Of a stretch of DNA of 32,669 nucleotides, positions 17,909 through 26,794 are shown in pieces (the first letter of the stretch is position 1; the number at the start of each line of letters is the position of its first letter). This stretch comes from Hydrogenophilales bacterium CG_4_10_14_3_um_filter_58_23. Lineage in GTDB: Bacteria; Pseudomonadota; Gammaproteobacteria; Burkholderiales; Sulfuricellaceae. Both the position numbers and the translations under genes were made by a program. Where the stretch lies: the NCBI GenBank assembly GCA_002784065.1, contig PFJY01000009.1, positions 1-32,669 on the forward strand. Reading direction: 5' to 3'. The notes beneath the pieces are model-generated. The model searched no databases. It saw only the letters and a program-made list of their open reading frames with translations, and was not told the DNA's origin.

Positions 17909-18030
17909 TGTAGGTTGGGTTAGCGGCTTCATCGCGTAACCCAACAAACCTAAAACATCAAAACCCATATTTAAGGAAGCTTGGGTTTGTTGGGTTACGG
18001 CGCAAAAAACCGCGCCTAACCCAACCTACA
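17909..18030. repeat. GTAG-type REP inverted pair between murB and ddl
   Basis: A plus copy, TGTAGGTTGGGTTAGCGG... to GTAACCCAACAAACC (17909-17950), faces a minus copy (18030-17980) with the same TGTAGGTTGGGTTAGGCG start and GTAACCCAACAAACC end. About 29 AT-rich bases lie between. The related GTAGGTTGGGCAC form is found at 24281. It separates two genes that are usually adjacent or overlapping. Confidence 0.88.
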
Positions 18031-18043
18031 TGAATTCTGTGGT

Positions 18044-18973
18044 TCACGTTTTTTCTCCGATTACCCGCACTTCCGTGACCAGTTCCACGCCGTGCTGCTC
18101 CTTGACCGTTTGACGCACCTTGGCGATCAGCGCCTCGATGTCCGCCGCCGTGGCTCCGCCGGCGTTGACGATGAAATTGGCGTGCTTGGGCGACACCATC
18201 GCTCCGCCGACCGTCGTTCCCTTCAGGCCGCACGCCTCGATCAGGCGCGCCGCGTGATCGCCCGCCGGGTTGCGGAACACCGAGCCGGCATTGGGCTGGC
18301 CAATCGGCTGGCTCGTCACCCGCTTCTCCAGCAAGTCCTTGATCTTTTGCCGCGACACTTCGCCGTTGCCGGGCTTGAAGGCGAACCAGGCGGCGACGAA
18401 CCATTCGCTGGCTATCCCCGCCTTGAGCGCCACGTGGCGGTAGCCGATGTCGAAATCCTGCGGCAGGCGGCGGCGCAACTCGCCGAAACTGTCGATGGTC
18501 AGGACTTCGGTCACGTGTTGCCAGGTCTCGGCGCCGTAACAGCCGGCGTTCATCGCCAGCGCGCCACCCACGGTGCCGGGAATGCCGGCGAGAAACTCGG
18601 CGCCCTCGAAACCGTTCAGAGCGGCAAAACGCGCCACCTTGGGGCTGGCCACGCCCGCCTCGGCGTAAACACCGGCCAGTGCGCCCGGCTTTCCGTGCCA
18701 CAGCGCGATTTGGTTGAGCGCACCGTGCAGCAGCACCACCGTGCCACGCACCCCGCCGTCGCGCACCAGCAAATTGCTGCCCAAGCCGATGAAGTGCACC
18801 GGCTCGTCGGCCGCCAGCCCCTGCAAAAACCGCGACAAATCGGCGATATCCGCCGGAATGTAAAACCGTTCTGCCGGCCCACCGACGCGCCAGCTGGTGT
18901 GCTTGCTCATCGGCTCGTTGCGGCGCAAAACGCCGCGCAGTCCGTAGGATGGGTGGAGCGTAGCGATACCCAT
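18044..18973 (-). CDS. murB: UDP-N-acetylenolpyruvoylglucosamine reductase MurB
   Basis: FAD- and NADPH-dependent enzyme that reduces the enolpyruvyl group to give UDP-MurNAc. The 309-residue protein shows NEPMSKHTSWRVGG, the FAD-binding GLGSNLLVRDGG, the catalytic-serine segment GSVFRNPAGDHAARLIE and HANFIVNAGGATAADIE, as in type I MurB. The ATG (18973-18971) overlaps the murC stop by one base (TGATG). The first 11 codons ([11 protein letters not shown]) and the start codon itself lie within a REP element; normal MurB similarity begins at LRGVLRRNEP. A TTG one codon upstream is possible but less likely. The N-terminus is therefore unusual, the rest ordinary. Confidence 0.95.
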   Translation of the reverse strand: MGIATLHPSYGLRGVLRRNEPMSKHTSWRVGGPAERFYIPADIADLSRFLQGLAADEPVHFIGLGSNLLVRDGGVRGTVVLLHGALNQIALWHGKPGALAGVYAEAGVASPKVARFAALNGFEGAEFLAGIPGTVGGALAMNAGCYGAETWQHVTEVLTIDSFGELRRRLPQDFDIGYRHVALKAGIASEWFVAAWFAFKPGNGEVSRQKIKDLLEKRVTSQPIGQPNAGSVFRNPAGDHAARLIEACGLKGTTVGGAMVSPKHANFIVNAGGATAADIEALIAKVRQTVKEQHGVELVTEVRVIGEKT

Positions 18974-18976
18974 CAA
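18942..18976. repeat. GTAG-type REP spanning the murC stop and murB start
   Basis: The 35 bases CCGTAGGATGGGTGGAGCG...ACCCATCAA match 5782-5815 (34 of 34) and the inverse of 13521-13553 (33 of 33). Read on the minus strand the element starts TTGATGGGT; its TGA ends murC and its ATG begins murB. It is fully protein-coding apart from its first bases. Confidence 0.92.
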
Positions 18977-20361
18977 CCATCACTCCGCACTAGCTTGTTA
19001 GGCACCTGGCCGATCGAGCCGGCCCCCATGGTCAGCACCACATCGCCGTCCCGCGCCGCATTCAGAATTTCATGCGGCAGTTCCGCCAGCGTTTCCACGA
19101 AAATCGGTTCAACCTTGCCCGCGACACGAATGGCGCGCGCCAATGCTCTGCCGTCTGCGGCCATGATTGGCGCTTCGCCGGCGGGGTAGACTTCGGTCAG
19201 CAGCAGTGCATCGACGGTCGACAGCACCTTAACGAAGTCCTCGAACAAATCGCGCGTCCGGGTGTAACGGTGCGGCTGGAAGGCCAACACCAGCCGCCGG
19301 CCGGGGAAGGCGCCGCGAGCAGCCGCAAGCGTTGCCGCCATTTCCACAGGATGGTGACCATAATCATCGATCAGGGTGAAGCTACCGCCATCCGGCAGTG
19401 CCGCTTCGCCATGGCGCTGGAAACGCCGGCCTACGCCGCGGAACTCGGCCAATCCCTTGACGATGGCCGTATCCGGCGCGCCCACTTCCGCCGCCACCGC
19501 AATCGCCGCCAGCGCATTCAGCACGTTGTGGCTGCCGGGCAAGTTGAGCGTTACCGCCAGTTCCGGCAATCCGGCGCGTTGCACCTTGAAATCCATCCGT
19601 CCGCCGCTGTGGCTGATGTCCGTCCCCCGAACCTGCGCGCCTTCTTCCAAGCCATAGGTGACCATCGACTTGGTGATGCGCGGCATGATCTCGCGCACGT
19701 TGGCGTCATCTGCGCACAACACCGCCATGCCGTAGAAAGGCAGGCGCTGGATGAAGTCGACGAAAGCCTGCTTCAACCTGCCAAAATCGTGCCCGTAGGT
19801 TTCCATGTGGTCGGCGTCGATATTGGTCACCACCGCCATCACCGGCATCAGGTAAAGGAAGGAAGCATCGGACTCGTCCGCCTCGGCGACGATGAAATCG
19901 CCCTGGCCCAGCCGCGCGTTGGCGCCGGCCGCCTCCAGCTTGCCGCCGATAACGAAAGTCGGGTCCATGCCCGCCTCGCCGAGGATACTGGCGATCAGGC
20001 TGGTGGTGGTGGTCTTGCCGTGGGTGCCGGCCACCGCAATGCCCTGCTTGAAGCGCATCAGCTCCGCCAGCATCATGGCGCGCGGCACCACCGGGATGTT
20101 GCGCTCCCTCGCCGCAGCCACTTCCGGGTTGCCGGACTGGACTGCGGTGGAGATCACCACCACATCGGCGCGCTCCAGATTGCTGGCGGCGTGGCCTTGG
20201 TAGACTTGGGCGCCCAGGCTCTTCAGACGGCGTGTAGCAACGTTGTCGCCCAGATCGGAACCGCTTACCTCGTAACCCAGGTTGAGCAGCACCTCGGCAA
20301 TACCGCTCATGCCGACGCCGCCGATGCCAACGAAATGAACGTGTTTGACTTTATGTTTCAT
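18973..20361 (-). CDS. murC: UDP-N-acetylmuramate--L-alanine ligase MurC
   Basis: Adds L-alanine to UDP-MurNAc with ATP. The 462-residue protein has an N-terminal Rossmann-like domain ([19 protein letters not shown]), the Mur-ligase P-loop [24 protein letters not shown], and the C-terminal domain motif [10 protein letters not shown] with FQPHRYTRT. The start ATG 20361 overlaps the murG stop by four bases (ATGA), with GGAG 8 bases upstream; the much longer upstream frame is noise. The stop codon is contributed by a REP, so the last residues may differ from relatives. Confidence 0.97.
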   Translation of the reverse strand: MKHKVKHVHFVGIGGVGMSGIAEVLLNLGYEVSGSDLGDNVATRRLKSLGAQVYQGHAASNLERADVVVISTAVQSGNPEVAAARERNIPVVPRAMMLAELMRFKQGIAVAGTHGKTTTTSLIASILGEAGMDPTFVIGGKLEAAGANARLGQGDFIVAEADESDASFLYLMPVMAVVTNIDADHMETYGHDFGRLKQAFVDFIQRLPFYGMAVLCADDANVREIMPRITKSMVTYGLEEGAQVRGTDISHSGGRMDFKVQRAGLPELAVTLNLPGSHNVLNALAAIAVAAEVGAPDTAIVKGLAEFRGVGRRFQRHGEAALPDGGSFTLIDDYGHHPVEMAATLAAARGAFPGRRLVLAFQPHRYTRTRDLFEDFVKVLSTVDALLLTEVYPAGEAPIMAADGRALARAIRVAGKVEPIFVETLAELPHEILNAARDGDVVLTMGAGSIGQVPNKLVRSDG

Positions 20362-21554
20362 CCTGCCAACTCCATGCACACCCTTGCCACGTCTGCCGTG
20401 GCTTCCGGCTTGGCCAATTTTTTCGCCGCCTGCGCCATCGCCAGCAACTTCTCGCGGGTAAAACCATGCAGCAGTTCCGCCAGTTTTTCCGCGTTCAATT
20501 CGGTCTGTGGCAGCAGCACCGCTGCGCCGTTCTCGCTCAGGAAACGGGCGTTGCCGGTCTGGTGGTCGTCCACCGCGTGCGGGTAGGGCACCAGCACGCT
20601 GGCCACACCGGCGGCAGTCACTTCGGCCAGGGTCAGAGCTCCCGCCCGGCACACGATCACGTCGCACCAGGCATACATTTGAGCCATGTCGTCGATGAAG
20701 GCGCGGGCGTCGGCAGCGACGCCGGCAGCGGCGTAGTTGGCTCGCAGCTTTTCCAGGTTTTTGGCGCCGGACTGGTGGATCACTTCGGGGCAGTCGGTTT
20801 CCGCAATCAGTGCCAGCGCCTGCGGCACCGCTTCGTTCAGCGCCGCCGCGCCCAGGCTGCCGCCCACCACCAGCAGGCGCAGCCTGCCTTGGCGGCCAGC
20901 CATCCGTTGTTCCGGCGCGGGCAGGGCGGCGATATCAGCGCGCACCGGGTTGCCGCACCGTTCCAGCGCCAGTTTGCGGCAGCCGATTGGCTTGTCGCCG
21001 GAGTTGTTGAAAGCTGACGGGAAAGCCACCAGGACACGATCGGCAAGGCAGGCCAACACTCGGTTGGTCAGCCCGGCCACCGAGTTCTGCTCGTGGATCA
21101 CCAAGGGCCTGGCCAGCAGGGAGGCCATCAGGCCGCCGGGGAAAGCCGTGTAGCCGCCCATGCCGAGCACCACGTCGGGGCGGATACGGAAAATCGCCGC
21201 CGCGCTCTGCCACATCGCCAACAACAGCATGAGCGGCAGCGCCGCCCAGCGCAGCACGCCCTTGCCACGCATCCCGGCGAATTTGACCCAGGCCATTTCG
21301 TAGCCTTTTCCCGGCACCAGCCGCGATTCCATGCCGGCGCGCGTGCCCAGCCACACCACTTTCCAGCCGCGTTCTTTCAGATAATCCGCCACTGCCAGTG
21401 CCGGGAACACATGCCCGCCGGTGCCGCCCGCAATGATGAGCAAAGTTCGTGAGGCGTGAGGCGTGAGGCGTGAGGCATAAGGCGCACAGGTAGCGGCGGG
21501 TTCGTTTTCACCCCTCACCCCTAACCCCTCACTCCTCACCTGTGGCTCGCTCAT
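20358..21554 (-). CDS. murG: Lipid II synthase MurG, with an unusual N-terminal insert
   Basis: Glycosyltransferase (GT28) that adds GlcNAc to lipid I on the inner face of the membrane. The donor- and acceptor-site motifs are clear: [17 protein letters not shown] (GGTGGH at 43-48), [30 protein letters not shown] and [15 protein letters not shown]. At 398 residues it exceeds the usual 350-365. The excess lies between Met-Ser and RTLLIIAGG: residues 3-35 are encoded by an in-frame block with heptanucleotide repeats. The start ATG 21554 overlaps the ftsW stop (ATGA), as expected for this pair. An internal start after the insert is conceivable, but I see no good ribosome-binding site there. Confidence 0.95.
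   Translation of the reverse strand: MSEPQVRSEGLGVRGENEPAATCAPYASRLTPHASRTLLIIAGGTGGHVFPALAVADYLKERGWKVVWLGTRAGMESRLVPGKGYEMAWVKFAGMRGKGVLRWAALPLMLLLAMWQSAAAIFRIRPDVVLGMGGYTAFPGGLMASLLARPLVIHEQNSVAGLTNRVLACLADRVLVAFPSAFNNSGDKPIGCRKLALERCGNPVRADIAALPAPEQRMAGRQGRLRLLVVGGSLGAAALNEAVPQALALIAETDCPEVIHQSGAKNLEKLRANYAAAGVAADARAFIDDMAQMYAWCDVIVCRAGALTLAEVTAAGVASVLVPYPHAVDDHQTGNARFLSENGAAVLLPQTELNAEKLAELLHGFTREKLLAMAQAAKKLAKPEATADVARVCMELAG
21448..21538. repeat. Heptanucleotide repeats inside the 5-prime end of murG
   Basis: On the plus strand CGTGAGG occurs four times in tandem (21448-21475), followed by CATAAGG. About 30 bases later come CCCCTCA, CCCCTAA, CCCCTCA and CTCCTCA (21511-21538). The two blocks are inverse in kind (GTGAGG against CCTCAC) and could pair as a hairpin. 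They lie inside the murG frame. Confidence 0.85.
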
Positions 21555-22714
21555 ACCGAATACCCCTTCATCACCTGGCGATTCTCCCAGTCCACCCGCA
21601 GCAGCACGCCGATGGCGGTGCAATTGGCGACGATTCCGCTGCCGCCATAAGACAGCAGAGGCAAAGTCAGTCCCTTGGTCGGCAACACCCCCATGTTTAC
21701 GCCCATGTTGATGATCGCCTGCACCGCCAACCAGATGCCGATGCCGTAGGCCGCCAGCGCGGCAAAATGACGGTCGATCCCGGCCGCTTGGCGGCCGATA
21801 GAGAAAGCGCGGACAGTCAGCCAGACGAACATCAGGATCACCACGGCCACGCCAGCGAAGCCGAGTTCCTCGGCGATCACAGCAAGCAGGAAGTCGGTGT
21901 GCGCTTCCGGCAGATAGAACAGTTTTTCGACACTCGCGCCCAGGCCGACGCCATACCATTCGCCTCGGCCAAAGGCGATCAGCGCGTGAGAAAGCTGGTA
22001 ACCCTTGCCGTAGGGATCGGCCCAGGGATCCATGAAGCCGACAATGCGCTGCATGCGATAGGGTGAAGTCCAGATCAGCAGCAGGAAGCCCACCAGCAAC
22101 ATGGCGATCAGGCCGGCGAACAGCCGCCAGTTCATGCCGCCGAGGAACAGGATCGCCATGGCGATGCTGGTGATCACGGCGAAGGCGCCGAAATCCGGCT
22201 CGCGCAGCAGCAGGCCGCCTACCAGCAGCATCACCATGAACATCGGCATAAAGCCCTTCTTGATGCTGTCCATGTAAGCAGCCTTGCGCACCGTGTAATC
22301 GGCAGCGTACAGCACAGCGAACAGCTTCATGAACTCGGACGGCTGCAAATTGATCACCACCAGCGACAGCCAGCGCTGGCTGCCGTTGACCTCGCGACCG
22401 ACGCCGGGAATCAGCACCAACACCAGCAGCGCCAGGCCGGAAAGGAACAGCCAGGGCGCGGTTTCCTGCAACACCTTGTTCGGCACCTGGAAGGCAAACA
22501 GGCCGAACAGGGCGCCGACGCCGAGATAAATCGCTTGGCGCACCAGGTAATAGCTTTCCTGGAAGCCGGTGTGCTTATCCGCTGCAGCGATGGCGATTGA
22601 GGAGGAATACACCATTACCAGCCCGAAGCCGAGCAGCAGAATCACCAGCCACAGCAAGGTGCGGTCGTAGTCGGGTCTGGCGTGCTCGACGGCTACCGGC
22701 GAATAGGTATTCAT
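21551..22714 (-). CDS. ftsW: Septal peptidoglycan glycosyltransferase FtsW
   Basis: SEDS-family polytopic membrane protein that polymerises lipid II at the septum together with FtsI. The 387-residue protein has about ten hydrophobic segments, beginning [20 protein letters not shown]. Family signatures include [41 protein letters not shown] and the C-terminal [18 protein letters not shown] start at ATG 22714 ([11 protein letters not shown]), with AAGG 8 bases upstream. A near-copy of this start region lies 170 bases upstream at the murD stop, implying that the ancestral start overlapped murD before a repeat insertion. The stop overlaps murG (ATGA). Confidence 0.96.
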   Translation of the reverse strand: MNTYSPVAVEHARPDYDRTLLWLVILLLGFGLVMVYSSSIAIAAADKHTGFQESYYLVRQAIYLGVGALFGLFAFQVPNKVLQETAPWLFLSGLALLVLVLIPGVGREVNGSQRWLSLVVINLQPSEFMKLFAVLYAADYTVRKAAYMDSIKKGFMPMFMVMLLVGGLLLREPDFGAFAVITSIAMAILFLGGMNWRLFAGLIAMLLVGFLLLIWTSPYRMQRIVGFMDPWADPYGKGYQLSHALIAFGRGEWYGVGLGASVEKLFYLPEAHTDFLLAVIAEELGFAGVAVVILMFVWLTVRAFSIGRQAAGIDRHFAALAAYGIGIWLAVQAIINMGVNMGVLPTKGLTLPLLSYGGSGIVANCTAIGVLLRVDWENRQVMKGYSV

Positions 22715-22884
22715 GCCAAAAACCTTTTTCCGTCCACAAAAAACACGAAAGACACGAAATAAATCAACAGTGCGTAGGGTGTCAAAAGCTGCGCGCATTG
22801 CACCGTATTCGAGCAACATACGGCGCAATGCGCTTCGCTTATTGACGCCCTACGCTTTACGGTGGTTAGCAAATAGGTGTTCAT
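22711..22884 (-). other. 57-codon bridging reading frame between murD and ftsW
   Basis: An ATG at 22884 overlaps the murD stop (ATGA) and begins [12 protein letters not shown], echoing the FtsW start MNTYSP. The frame reads through the REP pair and stops at TGA 22713-22711, overlapping the real ftsW ATG (ATGA). It looks like the displaced ancestral ftsW start. It may maintain translational coupling; I do not claim a functional peptide. Confidence 0.45.
22771..22856. repeat. GTAG-type REP inverted pair between ftsW and murD
   Basis: The plus copy GCGTAGGGTGTCAAAAGC... to GCATTGCACCGTATT (from 22772) faces an inverse copy GCGTAGGGCGTCAATAAGC... to GCATTGCGCCGTATG ending at 22855. The arms are about 38 bases with several differences. 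The adjacent 22731-22760 holds AACACGAAAGACACGAAA, another repeat-like motif. Confidence 0.8.
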
Positions 22885-24272
22885 ACTTTCGCCTTCCCTA
22901 GTTTTTTAACCGAAGCGATGAACACCTGGGCGCGATGTTCGTAGCTGCGGAACATGTCGAAGCTGGCGCAGGCCGGCGACAGCAGCACCGCATCATCCGA
23001 CCGGGTCTGTTCGAACCCCAGGATCACGGCTTCCTCCATGCTCGCCGCTGCAAATAAGGGCACGCCGCAGTCGGTTAGGGCCGCGCCGATTTTCGGCCCG
23101 TCGCGCCCGATCAGCACGACGGCGCGGGCATGGGCCGACACCGCCGGTGCCAGCGGGCTGAAATCCTGACCCTTGCCATCGCCGCCGGCAATCAGCACCA
23201 CTTTGCACGGCATGCCGTTGAGTGCCGCCACCGTGGCGCCTACATTGGTTCCCTTGGAATCGTCATAGAAGGTGATGCCGTTGATCTCCGCCACCTTCTC
23301 CACCCGGTGCGGCAGTCCCTTGAATTCGCGCAGCGCCTCGATCAGGGGCTGGAGCGGCAGGTCGATGGCGCGGCACAGGGCCAGAGCGGCCAGCGCGTTG
23401 GCGGCGTTGTGCAAGCCGGCAAGCGGCAGATCGGCTACGGCTAACAGCCTATTTTCGCCCTGCGCCAGCCATGGGCCGTTCTCGCCGCCCAGCAATCCCC
23501 AGTCCTCGGGTTTCTGCGGCGCGTCCAGGCCAAACGTCACCGCCTTGCTATCAGGCTTCGCCATCGCCAAGCTGTAACTGTCTTCCCGGTTCAGCACCTG
23601 AACGCCGTTGCCGGCAAAAATGCGCGCCTTGGCCGCAGCGTACTCCGCCATACCGTGATAGCGGTCCATGTGATCTTCGGTCACGTTGAGCACGGTCGCT
23701 ACAGCCGGATTCAGGGTATGCGTGGTTTCCAGCTGGAAGCTGGAGAGTTCGATCACGAACACGTCGGCAGTCTCGCCGCGCCGGCTCAGATCGCTCAATG
23801 CATTCAGCACCGGCAGACCGATATTTCCCGCCACTACCGTATGCAGGCCTGCCTTCTTGCACATCGCACCGACCATCTCGGTCACCGTGCTCTTGCCGTT
23901 GGCGCCGGTGATGGCGATCACCCGGGTTCTTAGCGTTAAGTCCTGAGTCCTGAGCGCCTGGGCGAATAACTCGATATCCCCGACCACTTCCACACCGTGC
24001 GCCAGCGCATCGGCAACGGCCGGTTCGCGCAGGGAAACGCCCGGACTGACCGCGAGCAGGTCGGCATTGCAGAAGACTTCTTCCTTGAGCTTGCCGGTAA
24101 ATAGCGGCACGCCAGGCAGCTCAGCCTGAAGGCGTGCGGCGTGGGGCGGATGGTCGCGCGAGTCGGCGACAGCCACCACCGCACCTCTCGCGTCCAGCCA
24201 GCGCGCCATGGAGAGACCCGTGTCGCCAAGTCCCACCACCAGCACTTTTTTATGTTCGAGGTTAGATTTCAT
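22881..24272 (-). CDS. murD: UDP-N-acetylmuramoylalanine--D-glutamate ligase MurD
   Basis: Adds D-glutamate to UDP-MurNAc-L-Ala. The 463-residue protein has an N-terminal nucleotide fold (KKVLVVGLGDTGLSMARWL), the Mur-ligase P-loop ITGANGKSTVTEMV, a central NVTEDHMDRY and the C-terminal DDSKGTNVGAT and LSPACASFDMF. Two ATGs are close (24281 and 24272). I prefer 24272: its surroundings CTGAGATGAA recur at the mraY stop, indicating the ancestral overlap start. Codons upstream of 24281 are REP sequence. The stop TGA overlaps an ATG that was probably the former ftsW start. Confidence 0.95.
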   Translation of the reverse strand: MKSNLEHKKVLVVGLGDTGLSMARWLDARGAVVAVADSRDHPPHAARLQAELPGVPLFTGKLKEEVFCNADLLAVSPGVSLREPAVADALAHGVEVVGDIELFAQALRTQDLTLRTRVIAITGANGKSTVTEMVGAMCKKAGLHTVVAGNIGLPVLNALSDLSRRGETADVFVIELSSFQLETTHTLNPAVATVLNVTEDHMDRYHGMAEYAAAKARIFAGNGVQVLNREDSYSLAMAKPDSKAVTFGLDAPQKPEDWGLLGGENGPWLAQGENRLLAVADLPLAGLHNAANALAALALCRAIDLPLQPLIEALREFKGLPHRVEKVAEINGITFYDDSKGTNVGATVAALNGMPCKVVLIAGGDGKGQDFSPLAPAVSAHARAVVLIGRDGPKIGAALTDCGVPLFAAASMEEAVILGFEQTRSDDAVLLSPACASFDMFRSYEHRAQVFIASVKKLGKAKV

Positions 24273-24280
24273 CTCAGCCA

Positions 24281-24348
24281 TGTAGGTTGGGCACCCCGTG
24301 CCCAACAAATAAATTTGGGTTTGTCGGGCACGGAGTGCCCGACCTACG
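24281..24348. repeat. GTAG-type REP inverted pair between murD and mraY
   Basis: The plus copy TGTAGGTTGGGCACCCCGTG... (24281-24308) faces an inverse copy reading GTAGGTCGGGCACTCCGTG...CAAACCC (from 24347). About 9 AT-rich bases lie between. The element is flanked by identical 11-base direct repeats TTCATCTCAGC at 24268-24278 and 24353-24363, which carry the murD start and mraY stop regions. Confidence 0.88.
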
Positions 24349-24353
24349 CCTAT

Positions 24354-25439
24354 TCATCTCAGCTTCAGGGTGGACAATCCCACCAGCACCAGCATCATCG
24401 AAATAATCCAGAAGCGAACCACCACCTGGTTTTCTTTCCAGCCCTTCAGCTCATAATGGTGATGCAGTGGCGCCATGCGGAAGATGCGCTTGCCGGTGAG
24501 TTTAAACGACCCCACCTGGAGCACCACCGACAGGGTTTCCACCACGAACACCCCACCCATCACGAACAGGACGATTTCCTGCCGCACGATCACCGCCACC
24601 ACGCCGATCGCGGCACCCAGCGCCAGCGCACCCACATCGCCCATGAACACTTCGGCGGGGTAGGCGTTGAACCAGAGAAAACCCAGGCCAGCTCCGGCCA
24701 GGGCGGTGCAGAACACGGCCAGTTCACCGGCGCCAGGCACGTAGGGAACACCGAGGTAACGCGAAAAAACGAAGTTGCCGGCAATATAGGCAAAAAGTGC
24801 CAGCGCGCCCGCCACCATCACCGTCGGCATGATCGCCAGGCCGTCCAGCCCGTCGGTGAGGTTGACCGCGTTGCTGCTGCCGACGATGACGAAATAGGTC
24901 AGCACTACGAAGCCCACTCCGCCGAGAGGGATCGTCAACATTTTGAAGAAAGGCACGATCAGTTCGGTATGGGCCGGCAGCGTGGCAGTCATGGCGAGAA
25001 ACACGGCAACACTGGCGCCGATCAGCGATTGCCAGAAATACTTGGTCTTGGCCGACAGCCCCTTGGGGTTACGATGCACCACCTTGCGCCAGTCATCGGC
25101 CCAGCCGATGGCGCCGAATCCTATCGTGGTGGCCAGCACGACCCAGACATAAAGGTTACGCAGATCCGCCCAGAGCAGGGTGGAAATCGCCATCGCCACC
25201 AGGATCAGCGCGCCGCCCATGGTCGGCGTCCCGGCCTTGATCAGGTGTGTCTGTGGGCCATCGTCGCGCACCGACTGGCCGATCTTGTAGGCGGTGAGCT
25301 TGCGGATCATTGCTGGACCAACGATGAACGAGATCATCAGCGCGGTCAGCATCGCCAGCACCGCGCGCAAGGTGATGTAACCAAACACGTTGAAGGCGCG
25401 AATGTCGTGCCCCAGCCATTGGGTCAATGCGAGCAACAT
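24354..25439 (-). CDS. mraY: Phospho-MurNAc-pentapeptide transferase MraY
   Basis: Integral membrane enzyme that transfers phospho-MurNAc-pentapeptide to undecaprenyl phosphate, forming lipid I. The 361-residue protein has about ten membrane helices. Conserved blocks include [18 protein letters not shown], the aspartate pair of GWADDWRK, the [13 protein letters not shown] segment and [12 protein letters not shown], and near the end [13 protein letters not shown]. Start ATG 25439 has AAGGAGG at 7-base spacing and overlaps the murF end by 16 bases. Downstream, a REP pair separates it from murD. Confidence 0.98.
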   Translation of the reverse strand: MLLALTQWLGHDIRAFNVFGYITLRAVLAMLTALMISFIVGPAMIRKLTAYKIGQSVRDDGPQTHLIKAGTPTMGGALILVAMAISTLLWADLRNLYVWVVLATTIGFGAIGWADDWRKVVHRNPKGLSAKTKYFWQSLIGASVAVFLAMTATLPAHTELIVPFFKMLTIPLGGVGFVVLTYFVIVGSSNAVNLTDGLDGLAIMPTVMVAGALALFAYIAGNFVFSRYLGVPYVPGAGELAVFCTALAGAGLGFLWFNAYPAEVFMGDVGALALGAAIGVVAVIVRQEIVLFVMGGVFVVETLSVVLQVGSFKLTGKRIFRMAPLHHHYELKGWKENQVVVRFWIISMMLVLVGLSTLKLR

Positions 25440-26794
25440 GCCATATCCTCCTTCACGAAACTCTTCACGACCCGCTCCATCTGCATGAAACGCGAACCCT
25501 TCACCAGCACCGTCACCTCTGGCGCCAGAAGGTTTTCGATTTCGTGCAACAGATCCTCGATATATTCGAAATGCCGTCCGCCCTCGCCGAAAGCTTGTGC
25601 CGCAGCGGCGCTCAGATCGCCCAAAGTGAACAGCAGATCGACCCCGGCCGCCTTCGCCGCCGCGCCGATTTCGGCATGCAGCGCGCGCGCGTTTTCGCCC
25701 AGTTCGCCCATGTCGCCCAGCACCAGCACTTTTTTGCCCGGCAAGCCGGCAAGCACGGCGATCGCCACCCGCACCGAGGCGGGGTTGGCGTTGTAGGTAT
25801 CGTCGATCAGGGTGGCGCCATGCAGGCAGGGACTTTTCCGCAGTCGGCCCTTGACGCTGGCAACCTTGGCCAGCCCTGCGGCGATGGTGGCGTTGTCGAC
25901 ACCCAGAGCCTGAGCCACAGCCGCCGCCGCCAGGGCGTTACGCACGTTGTGCTCGCCCGGCACCGGCAATGCGACGGCAAATTTTCCCGTGGGCGTGGCC
26001 ATCTCGATTTCACTGCCGAAGGACTGCAATTCGAAGCTGGCCGATAGTTCGGCTGGCTGTTCGAGGCCGAAGCGGATGATGCGGTGACCTGCTGCCAGTT
26101 CCTGCCACAGCGCCGCATGCGGGTCGTCGGCGTTGATCACGGCGGCGCCGTTAGCGGCCAAGCCCTGAAAAATTTCGCCCTTGGCGCGAGCCACCGCCTC
26201 GACAGTACCCAAACCCGCCAGATGAGCGGCCTGGGCATTGAGGATCAGCGCCACATCGGGCTTGGCAATCCCGGACAGATATGCGATCTCGCCCGGATGG
26301 TTCATGCCCATCTCGATCACAGCATAGCGATAGGTATCGCGCAATCCGAGCAGCGTCAGCGGCATGCCGATGTCGTTGTTGAGGTTGCCCTTGGTCGCGA
26401 GCACTGCTTGATCGCCAGCCTGCTCGCGGAGTATTGCCGCGATCATTTCCTTCACCGTGGTCTTGCCGCTACTGCCGGTGAGCGCCACCACGGGAATCGT
26501 GAAGCGGCTGCGCCAGTGAGCGGCCAATTCACCCAGAGCAAGGCGCGCATCCTTGACAACCAGTAGCGGAAAATCGCCCCAAGCCGGGTCGCGCCGTTCC
26601 ACCAGCGCGGCGACCGCACCCTGTTCCATCACTTGTTTGACGTAATTGTGGCCATCGAAACGCTCACCCTTCAGCGCCACGAATAAATCGCCGACGACCA
26701 CTGCACGGCTGTCTGTGGTGACGCTGTAAAACGTCACATCCGCACCGCTGGTTTCAGCGTTTATCGCTTTGGCTGCTGCGCTCAGGCTTAACAT
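25424..26794 (-). CDS. murF: UDP-MurNAc-tripeptide--D-Ala-D-Ala ligase MurF
   Basis: Joins D-Ala-D-Ala (from Ddl) to the UDP-MurNAc tripeptide. The 456-residue protein has the N-terminal substrate domain with [22 protein letters not shown], the P-loop [29 protein letters not shown], the [10 protein letters not shown] motif and the C-terminal [11 protein letters not shown] and LGDMGELG. Start ATG 26794 overlaps murE by 7 bases with GAGAGG upstream. It ends 16 bases inside mraY, so the three genes are tightly coupled. Nothing unusual is seen. Confidence 0.97.
   Translation of the reverse strand: MLSLSAAAKAINAETSGADVTFYSVTTDSRAVVVGDLFVALKGERFDGHNYVKQVMEQGAVAALVERRDPAWGDFPLLVVKDARLALGELAAHWRSRFTIPVVALTGSSGKTTVKEMIAAILREQAGDQAVLATKGNLNNDIGMPLTLLGLRDTYRYAVIEMGMNHPGEIAYLSGIAKPDVALILNAQAAHLAGLGTVEAVARAKGEIFQGLAANGAAVINADDPHAALWQELAAGHRIIRFGLEQPAELSASFELQSFGSEIEMATPTGKFAVALPVPGEHNVRNALAAAAVAQALGVDNATIAAGLAKVASVKGRLRKSPCLHGATLIDDTYNANPASVRVAIAVLAGLPGKKVLVLGDMGELGENARALHAEIGAAAKAAGVDLLFTLGDLSAAAAQAFGEGGRHFEYIEDLLHEIENLLAPEVTVLVKGSRFMQMERVVKSFVKEDMACCSH

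Noticed and set aside
20362-20667. Extra 102 codons in front of MurC
   Set aside because: They lie inside murG in another frame; the ATG overlapping the murG stop fits the family start.
24141-25796. Plus-strand open frame of 551 codons across murD, mraY and murF
   Set aside because: It lies antisense to three conserved genes and shows no recognisable domain.
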